Assembly: GCF_006974105.1 (NCBI RefSeq)
Contig: NZ_CP036282.1
Coordinates: forward strand, 4,340,001 to 4,404,000
Length of the DNA stretch: 64,000 nucleotides
Source of the DNA: Rhodoferax aquaticus
GTDB taxonomy: Bacteria > Pseudomonadota > Gammaproteobacteria > Burkholderiales > Burkholderiaceae_C
Reading direction: 5' to 3'
Part shown: positions 9,338 through 17,841 of the stretch, in pieces
Layout: each line of letters begins with the position of its first letter
How positions within the stretch are numbered: the first letter of the stretch is position 1
Program-made: the position numbers and the translations under genes
The notes under the pieces: generated by a model
The model's input: the letters and a program-made list of their open reading frames with translations, nothing else
Databases searched by the model: none
What the model was told of the DNA's origin: nothing

Positions 9338-9427
9338 TTACCGTAGCTCAGGCATATGGGACATGGTACGCCAGGGCCAGGCTCCCCGGTCGCTACAACC
9401 CGTAATGCTGATGCGGTGAATAAACAT
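9338..9427 (-). CDS. Possible trp leader peptide, 29 codons with W-P-W
   Basis: On the minus strand a 29-codon ORF (ATG at 9427, TAA at 9338) has two tryptophan codons in the middle (GAWPWRT, codons 17 and 19), about 220 bp before trpE. A hairpin (ACTCGC / GCGAGT) follows the stop at once. Against it: no clear Shine-Dalgarno sequence, and no terminator with a T-run in the leader. Treat as a candidate only. Confidence 0.25.
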   Translation of the reverse strand: MFIHRISITGCSDRGAWPWRTMSHMPELR

Positions 9428-9451
9428 GCAACCAGTGTAGCAAACCTTCGC

Positions 9452-9470
9452 CGACGTTCGCCGTACGTCG
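9452..9470. promoter_or_regulatory. Inverted repeat CGACGT-N7-ACGTCG in the trpE/CHI-like divergent region
   Basis: Perfect 6-bp arms separated by 7 bp, located between the divergent trpE leader and the chalcone-isomerase-like gene. It could be an operator for either gene. No regulator in the window can be tied to it. Confidence 0.3.
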
Positions 9471-9542
9471 CACGTTTTGTGGGTCCTCGCGAAAACCCCT
9501 ATTTACCCTTGACATCGTTCAGACACAATTATTCGCAATAAA

Positions 9543-9556
9543 AGAACGATCGTTCT
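9543..9556 (+). promoter_or_regulatory. 14-bp palindrome AGAACGATCGTTCT, candidate operator
   Basis: A perfect 14-bp palindrome 23 bp before the ATG of the chalcone-isomerase-like gene and downstream of a TTGACA hexamer (9509-9514). TetR-family operators often have an ACGATCGT-type core, so a repressor site is plausible. The regulator is unknown. Confidence 0.4.
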
Positions 9557-9579
9557 ATTTAGGAACCTAGGAACACCCC

Positions 9580-10161
9580 ATGCGATTCACAACAGCCCTC
9601 ATCGGATTATTGGCAGCGCTCACCTTGCAAGTCTGTGCCACCGCCGCCACCATGGACATCAACGGCGTCAAAGTAGAAGACAGCGCGGTGGTTGGCGGTA
9701 GCAAGCTGCAGCTGAACGGTGCGGGCACCCGCTACAAAGCGGTGTTTAAGGTCTACGTTGGCCAGTTGTACACCACGACCAAGGTGTCCAACTTGGAGGA
9801 GCTGATTGCCGCACCAGGACCGAAACGTTTAAGTATGGTGTTTTTGCGCGAGATGGAAGCTGGTCCCTTTGGCAAGCTGCTCACCCGCGGCGTTGAAGAC
9901 AACGTACCCAAAAATGCCATGTCTAAGTTGGTGCCCGGAATGATTCGCATGGGCGATATTTTTTCAGCCAACAAAGTATTGGAGCCGGGTGACGTCATTC
10001 ACTTGGACTGGATTCCCAATGTCGGTATGGTCGTCTCGGCCAAAGGAAAGCAGCAAGGCGAACCCTTTAAAGAACCCGAATTTTTCAAGGCCATCATGTC
10101 TATCTGGTTTGGTGAAAGCCCTGCTGACTGGAAGCTCAAAGACGCCATGCTCGGCAAGTAG
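9580..10161 (+). CDS. Secreted chalcone-isomerase-like protein
   Basis: 193 residues with a signal peptide (MRFTTALIGLLAALTLQVCATAA, probable cleavage after ATAA or ATA), so probably periplasmic. The body has ING(V)KVEDSAVVGG, GAGTRYKAVFKVYVGQLYT and a C-terminal FFKAIMSIWFGESPAD, which fits the bacterial chalcone isomerase-like family (Pfam Chalcone_3). Members conserve the fold but are not known to act on flavonoids. It is a single-gene unit: a palindromic candidate operator lies upstream and a strong terminator downstream. Confidence 0.85.
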   Translation: MRFTTALIGLLAALTLQVCATAATMDINGVKVEDSAVVGGSKLQLNGAGTRYKAVFKVYVGQLYTTTKVSNLEELIAAPGPKRLSMVFLREMEAGPFGKLLTRGVEDNVPKNAMSKLVPGMIRMGDIFSANKVLEPGDVIHLDWIPNVGMVVSAKGKQQGEPFKEPEFFKAIMSIWFGESPADWKLKDAMLGK

Positions 10162-10183
10162 TGCCACCACCTGCCGTTCACAA

Positions 10184-10207
10184 AGCGCCTGACTCAGGCG
10201 CTTTTTT
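10184..10207 (+). terminator. Intrinsic terminator after the chalcone-isomerase-like gene
   Basis: 7-bp GC-rich stem AGCGCCT / AGGCGCT with loop GACTC, followed by TTTTT, 22 bp after the stop. It also overlaps the 3' end of the convergent D-aminoacylase gene and may stop that transcript too. Confidence 0.85.
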
Positions 10208-11678
10208 ATGCGTGAGTGCTGGACTGGCGGCGCACAAACCGGCCGGCGCGTGCTTGAGTTCTCTGTGTTTGAGCGCTATAGCTCAGCACACCATTCACCC
10301 ACACTCCCTCGATACCGGCACTGATTTGCTTGGGGTTTTCGTAAGTCGCCATGTCGCGCACCAACAAGGGGTCAAACACAACGACGTCAGCAAAATGGCC
10401 GACTTTGAGCGTGCCGCGCTGGCCCAGCCTGAAGCGCCTGGCTGACAACCCCGACATCTTGTGAATCGCCTGCTCCAAAGCCAAGATGCCCTTGTCGCGC
10501 CAATAGGACCCCAGTACCCGGGGAAACGCGCCCCATAGGCGTGGGTGGGGGCGTTCATCGTGCGGAAGTCCATCGGACCCGATCATGGACAAGGGATGCG
10601 CAATCACACGCTCTACATCGTCTTCCCGCATCTGAAAATAACATGCACCACCCGGCATCAGGCGCAAACAGGCTTCTTTTTGCCCTATGCCCCACAGTGC
10701 GGCAATCTCGGCCAGATACCGGCCTGTCATTTCTGGATGGGTTTGGCTGCCGGTGATCAAAATGTCGATCACCCCATCGACCAAGTCTTCGCGCAGCACG
10801 GTCGAGCCGGCGGTGTACGGATAGACATCCATCGCGAGGTCTTGCTGCGTAGCCAAGGCCTCAATAAACGGCAGTGTCTCTCGGGTTCTGCCCCAATTGG
10901 CAGGCCCAGCGCATTTGTGGTGCGACAACACCAGGGGCAACCCCGCTTGCTTGGCAGTAGTCGCAGCTTCTTGCAGCGCAGGCAGAATGCCCGCCAATTC
11001 GTCTCGGATATGGGTGGCGTAGATGCCGCCAGCCCTAGCTGCGACACAGGCCAAAGCCGTGAGCTCTTGCGCGTCAGCGGCATAGGCTTCTTTGTAAAAA
11101 ACGCCTGAGGACAAGCCCAGCGCGCCGTCTTGCATTGCCAGCGCCAAGTCGTGGCCCATGGCAGTGATTTCGTCTTGAGAAGCAGGTCTGTCCAAGCCCG
11201 CCATATGGCACATGCGCAGTGTTGTGTGGCCAACCAGCGCGGCCACATTGACAGCCGGCGGATCGCGTCGCAAGGCCTCCGCATAGGGCGCAATGCCCTG
11301 AAACTTAAACTGGCTTTTGCCAAGCAAGGACAAAGGCGCCATGGGTTCAAGGCTTACCATGGGCACCAGCGAAATCCCGCAGTTGCCTGTAATCACTGTC
11401 GTGATGCCCTGAGAAACTTTAGGCAACATGTCTGGCATATCCAGCACCACGGCGTCGTCATGGGTATGCACGTCGATAAAGCCGGGGGCCACAATCTTTC
11501 CGCTGCAATCCACATGCACCACCTGCGCGCCAGGCGCAACAAAAGCAGCGATATCGATGGAACCCACAGGCCCCATAGCGGCAATGCGGTCACCCACAAG
11601 CAGCACATCGCCCACCCATGCCGGGGTGTTGTCACCGTCCACCACACGGCCATTGACCAACAAAGTCGCCCCAGCCAT
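10206..11678 (-). CDS. N-acyl-D-amino-acid deacylase (D-aminoacylase)
   Basis: Zinc amidohydrolase that removes the acyl group from N-acyl-D-amino acids. It is 490 residues, full length. Visible motifs are GFIDVHTHDD (metal-binding HxH, near residue 65), GNCGIS (the bridging Cys), ATHIRDE, LSHHKCAGPANWG and GSDGLPHDERPHPR (catalytic Asp region), with a C-terminal beta-sandwich ending DVVVFDP. ATG at 11678 overlaps the rpiR stop by one base (TGATG). As the last gene of the importer-dehydratase-RpiR operon it should act on the imported substrate, which may be an N-acyl D-sugar acid rather than a peptide. Confidence 0.9.
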   Translation of the reverse strand: MAGATLLVNGRVVDGDNTPAWVGDVLLVGDRIAAMGPVGSIDIAAFVAPGAQVVHVDCSGKIVAPGFIDVHTHDDAVVLDMPDMLPKVSQGITTVITGNCGISLVPMVSLEPMAPLSLLGKSQFKFQGIAPYAEALRRDPPAVNVAALVGHTTLRMCHMAGLDRPASQDEITAMGHDLALAMQDGALGLSSGVFYKEAYAADAQELTALACVAARAGGIYATHIRDELAGILPALQEAATTAKQAGLPLVLSHHKCAGPANWGRTRETLPFIEALATQQDLAMDVYPYTAGSTVLREDLVDGVIDILITGSQTHPEMTGRYLAEIAALWGIGQKEACLRLMPGGACYFQMREDDVERVIAHPLSMIGSDGLPHDERPHPRLWGAFPRVLGSYWRDKGILALEQAIHKMSGLSARRFRLGQRGTLKVGHFADVVVFDPLLVRDMATYENPKQISAGIEGVWVNGVLSYSAQTQRTQARAGRFVRRQSSTHA

Positions 11679-12649
11679 CAAGCACCTTTCGCATCGCTGC
11701 GCCCGGGTACGTGGGGCACATGCTCTGCGCCTTCCGCCGTGTTCTTTTTACCTTCGGTAAACCCAGCGTACTCCGCACTGTCGAAACCGTGTGTCTGCAG
11801 CAGTTGCTTGAACTGCTGCAAGCCATGGGCAACGCGCGGACCCAGCTGTTGCGCAAGACGCACCATGAGTATTTCAATCACCAGCAGGTGTGCCAAATAG
11901 GCCTCTGTACCCACCCGCATGACGGCATCGGGTGGCACGGTCACAGACAACACCACGTTGGCAATTTCGGCCAAAGGAGTTCCAGGCTGCGTCAGTGCCA
12001 CGACGGTGGCGCCCTGCGAACGCGCAAACCTGGCCGCTTCCAAGGTGTAAGGCATGCTGCCCACGTGCGAAATGACAAAGGCCACGCCCTGCGGTCCTAG
12101 GGTGCTGGCAGACACCAACTGTTGGTGGGCATCAAAAATGGCATGGGCAGGCCGCCCCAATCGGAACAAGCGGCTTTGCAGCTCGTTGGCCATGAACGTA
12201 GAGGCCGCGCCCACAGAGTAGCAGTCAATGCGCTGCGCGTTGGCCAAATGCGCGGCGACACGGTCAATGGCCTCGGTGTCTATCCGACGCCCCAGCTCTG
12301 TGAGCGATGACACTGCAGCCTGCACGATTTTGCTGGTCACTTGCTGCGCTGTGTCTCCATCCGCCACACTGCGGTGCAAATGTGAACCCGACACCGCCAG
12401 GTCCTGGGCCAAGGCGAGCATGAAGTCGCGCACCGTGTCGTGGCCAAAACTGCGGCAGGTTCGAACCACCGTCGGCATCGAGACTTGCGCCGTCGCAGCC
12501 AACTGTTCCACAGTGGCTGCGGCCGAAGCAGCCGGATCGGCCAGCAAGACCTCGACCACTTTTTGCTGAGCAGACGACAAGCCAGGTAGCGCCTCGCGCA
12601 ATTGGCGCAACAGTCCTTGGGGTGAATTGATCACAGCAGCCGCTTTCAA
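11678..12649 (-). CDS. RpiR/MurR-family transcriptional regulator (HTH-SIS)
   Basis: 323 residues. The N-terminal HTH_6 domain (residues about 8-85; ATVEQLAATAQVSMPTVVRTCRSFG is the helix-turn-helix) is followed by a SIS phosphosugar-binding domain (about 135-270; YSVGAASTFMANEL, VFDAHQ-type segment, ISHVGSMPYTLEAARFARSQGATVVALT). Such regulators sense phosphorylated sugars or sugar acids. The start is TTG overlapping the dehydratase stop (TTGA); a GTG five codons on is an alternative. HexR-like operators at 19447-19461 and 19519-19533 are its likely targets. Confidence 0.88.
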   Translation of the reverse strand: MKAAAVINSPQGLLRQLREALPGLSSAQQKVVEVLLADPAASAAATVEQLAATAQVSMPTVVRTCRSFGHDTVRDFMLALAQDLAVSGSHLHRSVADGDTAQQVTSKIVQAAVSSLTELGRRIDTEAIDRVAAHLANAQRIDCYSVGAASTFMANELQSRLFRLGRPAHAIFDAHQQLVSASTLGPQGVAFVISHVGSMPYTLEAARFARSQGATVVALTQPGTPLAEIANVVLSVTVPPDAVMRVGTEAYLAHLLVIEILMVRLAQQLGPRVAHGLQQFKQLLQTHGFDSAEYAGFTEGKKNTAEGAEHVPHVPGRSDAKGA

Positions 12650-13917
12650 AATTGGGTGTGTACCGCGCCACTAATGTCCCAGTTGTCTTCCACTACGGGA
12701 ATCCAACGCCATTTATCAAACGTAGTGCAGGGGTGCGAGATCCCTAGCGCTACCCGGTCACCTACCTGCGGTGCCTCAGCAGATGGGTCAAACCGCAGGT
12801 ATGCGTGCTGGTCGTTCAATGCACTGATTTTCCAACTTGGCGGGAGATCGCGCTGCGCCACACCGCCGCGCGGCACCCAGCGCTGGGGAATGGGCATTTC
12901 CAAGTCATACGACACATCACGACGCCCACACGTCAGCAGCGCCAGTCCCGGCTCTGGCACAGATTGCACCATGGCCCACACCTCCAAGGCGGCTTGCAAT
13001 GAACTGGCCAAGCCTTCGCGCTTTTCGAGCTGTGTGAGAAAACGGGCGTAGTTACCATGGTCATGGGTCACATAGCAGCCAGAACGCAAGACGCCGAATA
13101 ACGGTTTGCCCAGCCCCTGCACGCGGAGCATGGGCAGCACCAAATCAAACACGGCCGACCCTCCCGCGCTCACCACAATCTGCTCGTCCACAAACATCTG
13201 CGCAGCATCACAAGCGCGTACCACATCGTTCACACGGCGCACCAAATCGCTCACCGCCTGTGCATCTTGGGCGCTGTCGCACGTAGCCACACCGCCTTCG
13301 TAACACTCTATGCCACCTAGGCGTGTTGCCGCGCAGCGCGTAACTGCGTGGGCCAGCGCCATCGCATCTTCAAAGCTGCGACACCCGGTGCGCTGGCCTG
13401 CAATGCCCATTTCAAGCAGTACGTCAAAAGGTCTCGCCTGCGGTTGCCGGGCAAACCAGTCTTGGATGACGTCCAGTTGGGCTAGAGAGTCCACCAGGAA
13501 CCAGACTCGCAAGTCAGGGTGCGCGTCCAACAAGCGCGCCAAGGATGAAAAATCTGCATCACAGACCACTTGGTTCGCAATGACGATGCGGCGCGCACCC
13601 GCGGCCACGCCCACGCTGGCTTGAAACACGGTGGCAAAGCTCAAGCCCCAAGCACCCGCCGCCAACTGCATGGCAAAAAGCTCGGGGGACATGGTGGTCT
13701 TGCCATGCGGAGCTAGGGCAACCCCTTTGCGCTGCGCAAAAGCCTGCATCCAAGCGATGTTGTGCACCAAAGCACTGCGACGTATGACGGCCAAAGGCAT
13801 GGGAAGGTCGTTGGCAAGCACGTTCCAGCCTTTATCGGCCACTTGGTTCGACGCAATAGGCGGCTCGCCGTAGGGGTAGCTTTTGCAAGCAGCGGACAGG
13901 GTAAAGGTGTGATTCAT
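12646..13917 (-). CDS. Fold-type III PLP enzyme, D-amino-acid dehydratase/aldolase family
   Basis: 423 residues. The N-terminal alanine-racemase-like barrel has LAPHGKTTMSPELFAMQL (the Lys binds PLP, near residue 60), and LLEMGIAGQRTGCRS follows. The C-terminal domain ends with LGISHPCTTFDKWRWIPVVED, the His/Cys metal site of the D-serine dehydratase and D-threonine aldolase family. Such enzymes act on beta-hydroxy D-amino acids. I infer a dehydratase (deaminase) because RidA and a 2-keto-3-deoxy acid kinase are divergent neighbours; D-glucosaminate is the favoured substrate and D-serine or D-threonine the alternatives. ATG at 13917 overlaps the upstream ATPase stop (ATGA). Confidence 0.85.
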   Translation of the reverse strand: MNHTFTLSAACKSYPYGEPPIASNQVADKGWNVLANDLPMPLAVIRRSALVHNIAWMQAFAQRKGVALAPHGKTTMSPELFAMQLAAGAWGLSFATVFQASVGVAAGARRIVIANQVVCDADFSSLARLLDAHPDLRVWFLVDSLAQLDVIQDWFARQPQARPFDVLLEMGIAGQRTGCRSFEDAMALAHAVTRCAATRLGGIECYEGGVATCDSAQDAQAVSDLVRRVNDVVRACDAAQMFVDEQIVVSAGGSAVFDLVLPMLRVQGLGKPLFGVLRSGCYVTHDHGNYARFLTQLEKREGLASSLQAALEVWAMVQSVPEPGLALLTCGRRDVSYDLEMPIPQRWVPRGGVAQRDLPPSWKISALNDQHAYLRFDPSAEAPQVGDRVALGISHPCTTFDKWRWIPVVEDNWDISGAVHTQF

Positions 13918-14906
13918 CGGTTTACAGGAATATCGGTTCTCCAGCACGCACTCCAATGGTCTGGGCCTATGGCACGCAGTGGAGTTTCGTGGCTTGCACA
14001 TGGCTCTATGGCGTGTGGACACCGGGTCCTGAACACACAGCCAGAGGGCGGATGCGCTGGGCTTGGCAGGTCACCCTTGAGCAACTCAATGGTACGCCGT
14101 TGGCTGGGGTCTGGCACTGGCGCAGCAGCGAGCAACGCCTGGGTATAGGGGTGTTGCGGCTCCCGATACAAGGCATGCGTAGGCGCGATCTCCATCACCC
14201 GGCCCAAGTACAGCACCACCACCCGATCGCAGATGTACTCGACCACATCTAAGTCGTGGGAGATGAACAGGATAGTGAGGCCCAGTTGCTCCTTCAGGTC
14301 GCCGAGTAGATTGACCACTTGCGCTTGGATGGACACATCCAAGGCCGACAAAGGCTCATCCGCAACGATAAATCGGGGCTCTACCGCCAAGGCCCGCGCA
14401 ATGCCAATGCGCTGGCGTTGTCCGCCTGAAAACTCATGCGGGTAACGCTGCGCGTGTTCCGGGCGCAGCCCCACTTGCTCCAAGAGGGCATGGATGCGAG
14501 GCAGGCGTTCACGCCCCTTGGCCAACCCATGGGTGTCTAAGGCCTCATCCAACACCTGGCGAATCCGCATCCGGGGGTTCAGGCTGGCGTATGGGTCTTG
14601 AAAAATGATCTGGATCTTGGACCGCAGCGGCCTGTATTGGGCCTGCGACAGCCCCGCCAAATCCAGCCCCGGCGCAGGCGCCGTGGCGCTGTCCCGGTAG
14701 TGCATCTGCCCACAGGTGGGCTCCACCAGCCGGGTTAGCAAACGGCCAATGGTGCTCTTGCCCGAACCCGACTCGCCCACCAGCCCCAGTGTTTCGCCAC
14801 GCCGAATGGCAAAGCTCACATCGTTGACCGCGCGCACTGGGTGCGGACCAGTGCCAAAGTGCTTGCTGAGCTGGTGGATGTCGATTAAGTTGTCATGCGT
14901 GCTCAT
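13914..14906 (-). CDS. Peptide-type ABC importer ATPase (DppF/OppF-like)
   Basis: 330 residues. Walker [10 protein letters not shown] (near 43), Q-loop [15 protein letters not shown], signature [15 protein letters not shown] (near 159), Walker [13 protein letters not shown] and H-loop ISHDL are all intact. The C-terminal oligopeptide/dipeptide ABC extension holds the cysteine cluster [11 protein letters not shown]...C seen in this subfamily. It overlaps dppD-like by 4 bp. It powers the importer with the neighbouring ATPase and permeases. Confidence 0.93.
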   Translation of the reverse strand: MSTHDNLIDIHQLSKHFGTGPHPVRAVNDVSFAIRRGETLGLVGESGSGKSTIGRLLTRLVEPTCGQMHYRDSATAPAPGLDLAGLSQAQYRPLRSKIQIIFQDPYASLNPRMRIRQVLDEALDTHGLAKGRERLPRIHALLEQVGLRPEHAQRYPHEFSGGQRQRIGIARALAVEPRFIVADEPLSALDVSIQAQVVNLLGDLKEQLGLTILFISHDLDVVEYICDRVVVLYLGRVMEIAPTHALYREPQHPYTQALLAAAPVPDPSQRRTIELLKGDLPSPAHPPSGCVFRTRCPHAIEPCASHETPLRAIGPDHWSACWRTDIPVNR

Positions 14907-16006
14907 GCTGGCACTCCTTCTGCAGTGCGCTGCACCTGGCTGCTACGCACTGTGGCCGCAGTCACTGGGCAGCGCACCATGCGGTCTGCCCCCCATGGAA
15001 GCAAGGTGGGCATTTGTATCTCGCACGCCTCGGTGCGCTGCGGGCATCGGGGAGCAAAGGCACAGCCAGGAGGTTGCGCGAAGGGACTGGATACCTGGCC
15101 CGCAATCGCCACCAAGCGTGGCCGCTTAGGCGCGGAAGTCCCCACTGGCTCCAAGGCTGCACTGGACAATGCGGCTTTCTGACGTGCAACGCCCGGCAGG
15201 CACGCCAAGAGGCCACGGGTGTAGGGGTGCTCGGGGCTGGCAAACAAGTCGTGCACTGGCGCGGACTCCACAATGCGCCCGGCGTACATCACCGCGACTG
15301 CGTCTGCGTATTGCGCAACCACGCCCAAGTTGTGCGTGATAAACAGCAAGCTCATCCCCGTTTCCTTTTGCAGCCGCCCCATGAGCGCCAAGATCTGCGC
15401 CTGAATCGTCACGTCTAAAGCGGTGGTGGGCTCATCCGCAATCAGCAGACTCGGGTTGCAGGCCATGGCCAGCGCGATCATCACGCGCTGGCGCATACCG
15501 CCCGACAACTGGTGAGGGTACTCATGCAACCTGCGGGCTGCGGCAGGTATTTCGACCAACTCCAGCATGCGCAAGGCATGGGCAGACGCGGCTTTGGCAT
15601 CTAGCTTCAAATGCAGGCGCGCAGACTCGGCGATCTGGGAGCCTATGGTTAGCACAGGATTCAAGCTGGTCATGGGCTCTTGGAAGATCATGGCCATCTG
15701 ATTGCCGCGCAATGCCCGCAGCTCAGGCTCTGCCAATCCGATCAGATTGACCTTGCCACCATCGCGGCGCACAAACCATGCTTCGCCTTGCATCTGCGCC
15801 TGGGATGTTTTGGCATGCAAGCCCATCAAGGACAAGCTGGTCACCGACTTGCCTGAACCAGACTCTCCCACTAGTGCCAGCGTTTGGCCTGGCGCAATGG
15901 AGAAGGAGACATCGGCCACGCTTTGCACGCGGCCTGCGTCTGTGGCAAAAGAAGTGGACAAGCCACGCACTTCTAAACGTGCGCTGGGTGTGACAACGGT
16001 GCTCAT
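14903..16006 (-). CDS. Peptide-type ABC importer ATPase (DppD/OppD-like)
   Basis: 367 residues. Walker [10 protein letters not shown] (near 47), Q-loop [14 protein letters not shown], signature [15 protein letters not shown], Walker [14 protein letters not shown]-loop ITHNLGV, and the subfamily C-terminal cysteine motif [18 protein letters not shown] at 16006 overlaps the permease stop (ATGA). It forms the heterodimeric ATPase with the downstream DppF-like protein. Confidence 0.93.
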   Translation of the reverse strand: MSTVVTPSARLEVRGLSTSFATDAGRVQSVADVSFSIAPGQTLALVGESGSGKSVTSLSLMGLHAKTSQAQMQGEAWFVRRDGGKVNLIGLAEPELRALRGNQMAMIFQEPMTSLNPVLTIGSQIAESARLHLKLDAKAASAHALRMLELVEIPAAARRLHEYPHQLSGGMRQRVMIALAMACNPSLLIADEPTTALDVTIQAQILALMGRLQKETGMSLLFITHNLGVVAQYADAVAVMYAGRIVESAPVHDLFASPEHPYTRGLLACLPGVARQKAALSSAALEPVGTSAPKRPRLVAIAGQVSSPFAQPPGCAFAPRCPQRTEACEIQMPTLLPWGADRMVRCPVTAATVRSSQVQRTAEGVPA

Positions 16007-16875
16007 ACGGCTTTCTTAAGTTTGGGGTCTAACATGTCACGCACGCCGTCACCCAGCATTTGCAAAGACACTGCGGTCAACACAATGGCCAGCCCCGGGA
16101 AAAGCAAGGTCCAAATCGCTTTGTCAGAGTACTCCAAGCTTCCAGCAATCATGGTGCCCCAGGTTGGAATGTCAGGTGGAACCCCAACGCCCAAGAAAGA
16201 CAGCCCTGCTTCTGCCAATATGGCGTAGGCAAAGATGAATGTCAGCTGCACCAACACCGGAGACATCAGGTTCGGCAACACATGTGCCCACAAAATGCGG
16301 TGGGTGCGCACACCTAGGGCGCGCGCCGCGTCTACAAACAGCAGCTCACGCAGCACCAGGGTTGCAGCACGCACCACCCGCGCTACGCGCGGCGTGTACA
16401 CAATGACCAGGGCTAGCATCACGTTCCATAGCGAGACACCCAGAATAGAAACTAGGGCGATGCCCAGCAAGATGTCAGGGAATGACATCATGGCGTCGAC
16501 CAAGCGCATCAGTGGGGCATCCAGTCTTTGGAAAAAGCCCGCCAATATGCCCAAGAGTGCCCCCAACACCACGGCACCGGCTGCAGTAATGGCACCAATC
16601 ATGAGTGAGTAGCGTGCGCCATGCACGATGCGCAGTGCCACATCGCGGCCCAACTCATCGGTGCCCGCCCAGTGCGCGAGGGACGGTGGCATCAAGCGCT
16701 CGGTCACCGCAATGGCATTGGGGTCTGCATCCGACACCATGGGTAACACGATAGCGACTGCCAACACTGCACCCAGTACCAACGCGGCAAGGAGTACGAT
16801 TTTGCGGGCAAACAATCGAGACATTTGACGCATGGCATCCGGCCAGCGGTGGTGCGCCCAAGCGGAGACCGTCAT
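16003..16875 (-). CDS. Peptide-type ABC importer permease (DppC-like)
   Basis: 290-residue inner-membrane permease with an N-terminal cytoplasmic tail, one leading transmembrane helix, and the BPD_transp_1 domain. The LAHWAGTDELGRDVALRIVHGARYS segment typical of DppC and the EAA-loop sequence DAARALGVRTHRILWAHVLPN are clear. Its ATG overlaps the dppB-like stop by one base (TAATG). Confidence 0.92.
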   Translation of the reverse strand: MTVSAWAHHRWPDAMRQMSRLFARKIVLLAALVLGAVLAVAIVLPMVSDADPNAIAVTERLMPPSLAHWAGTDELGRDVALRIVHGARYSLMIGAITAAGAVVLGALLGILAGFFQRLDAPLMRLVDAMMSFPDILLGIALVSILGVSLWNVMLALVIVYTPRVARVVRAATLVLRELLFVDAARALGVRTHRILWAHVLPNLMSPVLVQLTFIFAYAILAEAGLSFLGVGVPPDIPTWGTMIAGSLEYSDKAIWTLLFPGLAIVLTAVSLQMLGDGVRDMLDPKLKKAV

Positions 16876-17822
16876 TACGCGCCTCCCAGACGAATGCGTG
16901 GGTCTACCACGGTGTACAGCAAGTCAATCACCAAATTGATTCCTACATAGATAGCGGCAATGACCAACAAGGTTCCCTGAATCACCGGGTAGTCCCTTCG
17001 CAGCACTGCGCGCACGACGAGATTGCCCACCCCCGGAAGGTTGAACACGGTCTCCGTCACGACCGTACCGCCAATCATCAGCGCCATGGTCAGGCCAAGC
17101 ACCGTGATGATGGGCACGAGCGCATTGCGCAAGACGTGGTGCACCATGACCACCGACTCCGACAAGCCTTTGGCGCGGGCCGTGCGCACGTAGTCCTCAC
17201 CCAAGATGTCGAGCATGGATGCGCGCGTGAAGCGAATGACCAAGGCAGAGTTCAGCACACCCAACACCAAGGCAGGCAATGCCAAGTGATAAAGCCGCTG
17301 CCCCAGCGCCATGCCTGGGTCACCGTAGCCTGACGCGGGGAACCAGCCCAAGTGCACGGCAAACCACTGAATCAGCAATAGCCCCATCCAAAAGCTGGGA
17401 ATACTGGCACCCAACATGGCTAAGCCACTCAGGGCTTGGTCAGCCACACTGCCACGCCAAATTGCGGCAGCCATACCGCAGGGCACACCAATAGCCGCGG
17501 CAATGCTCACCGCAAACAAGGCAAGAAATAGCGTAGGTTCTGCACGTTCCAACAAGGCCTGGGCCACTGGCCGCTGCAGGAATATGGATTGCCCTAGGTT
17601 GCCTTGCAACAGTTCCCCCACCCACAGCACAAACTGCGTTGGCAGGGGCTTGTCCAAGCCATACTGGGTGCGGGCTTTGGCAATGTCTTCGACAGTGGCC
17701 TGGTCACCCAGCATGAGTGCCATGGGATCACCCGACGCCAGTCGGGTGAGCAAAAACACCAGCACTGCAACGAGGGCTAGCACCACAGCGGCGCCAGCCA
17801 ATCGATTCAACAAGAAACGCAT
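16875..17822 (-). CDS. Peptide-type ABC importer permease (DppB-like)
   Basis: 315-residue permease with six predicted membrane segments. MRFLLNRLAGAAVVLALVAV is the first helix, and the EAA loop YVRTARAKGLSESVVMVHHVLRN couples to the ATPase. The C-terminus GTLLVIAAIYVGINLVIDLLYTVVDPRIR is typical of DppB. It lies 19 bp after the binding-protein gene. Confidence 0.93.
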   Translation of the reverse strand: MRFLLNRLAGAAVVLALVAVLVFLLTRLASGDPMALMLGDQATVEDIAKARTQYGLDKPLPTQFVLWVGELLQGNLGQSIFLQRPVAQALLERAEPTLFLALFAVSIAAAIGVPCGMAAAIWRGSVADQALSGLAMLGASIPSFWMGLLLIQWFAVHLGWFPASGYGDPGMALGQRLYHLALPALVLGVLNSALVIRFTRASMLDILGEDYVRTARAKGLSESVVMVHHVLRNALVPIITVLGLTMALMIGGTVVTETVFNLPGVGNLVVRAVLRRDYPVIQGTLLVIAAIYVGINLVIDLLYTVVDPRIRLGGA

Positions 17823-17841
17823 AGTGAGGTACGGTGCGTGT

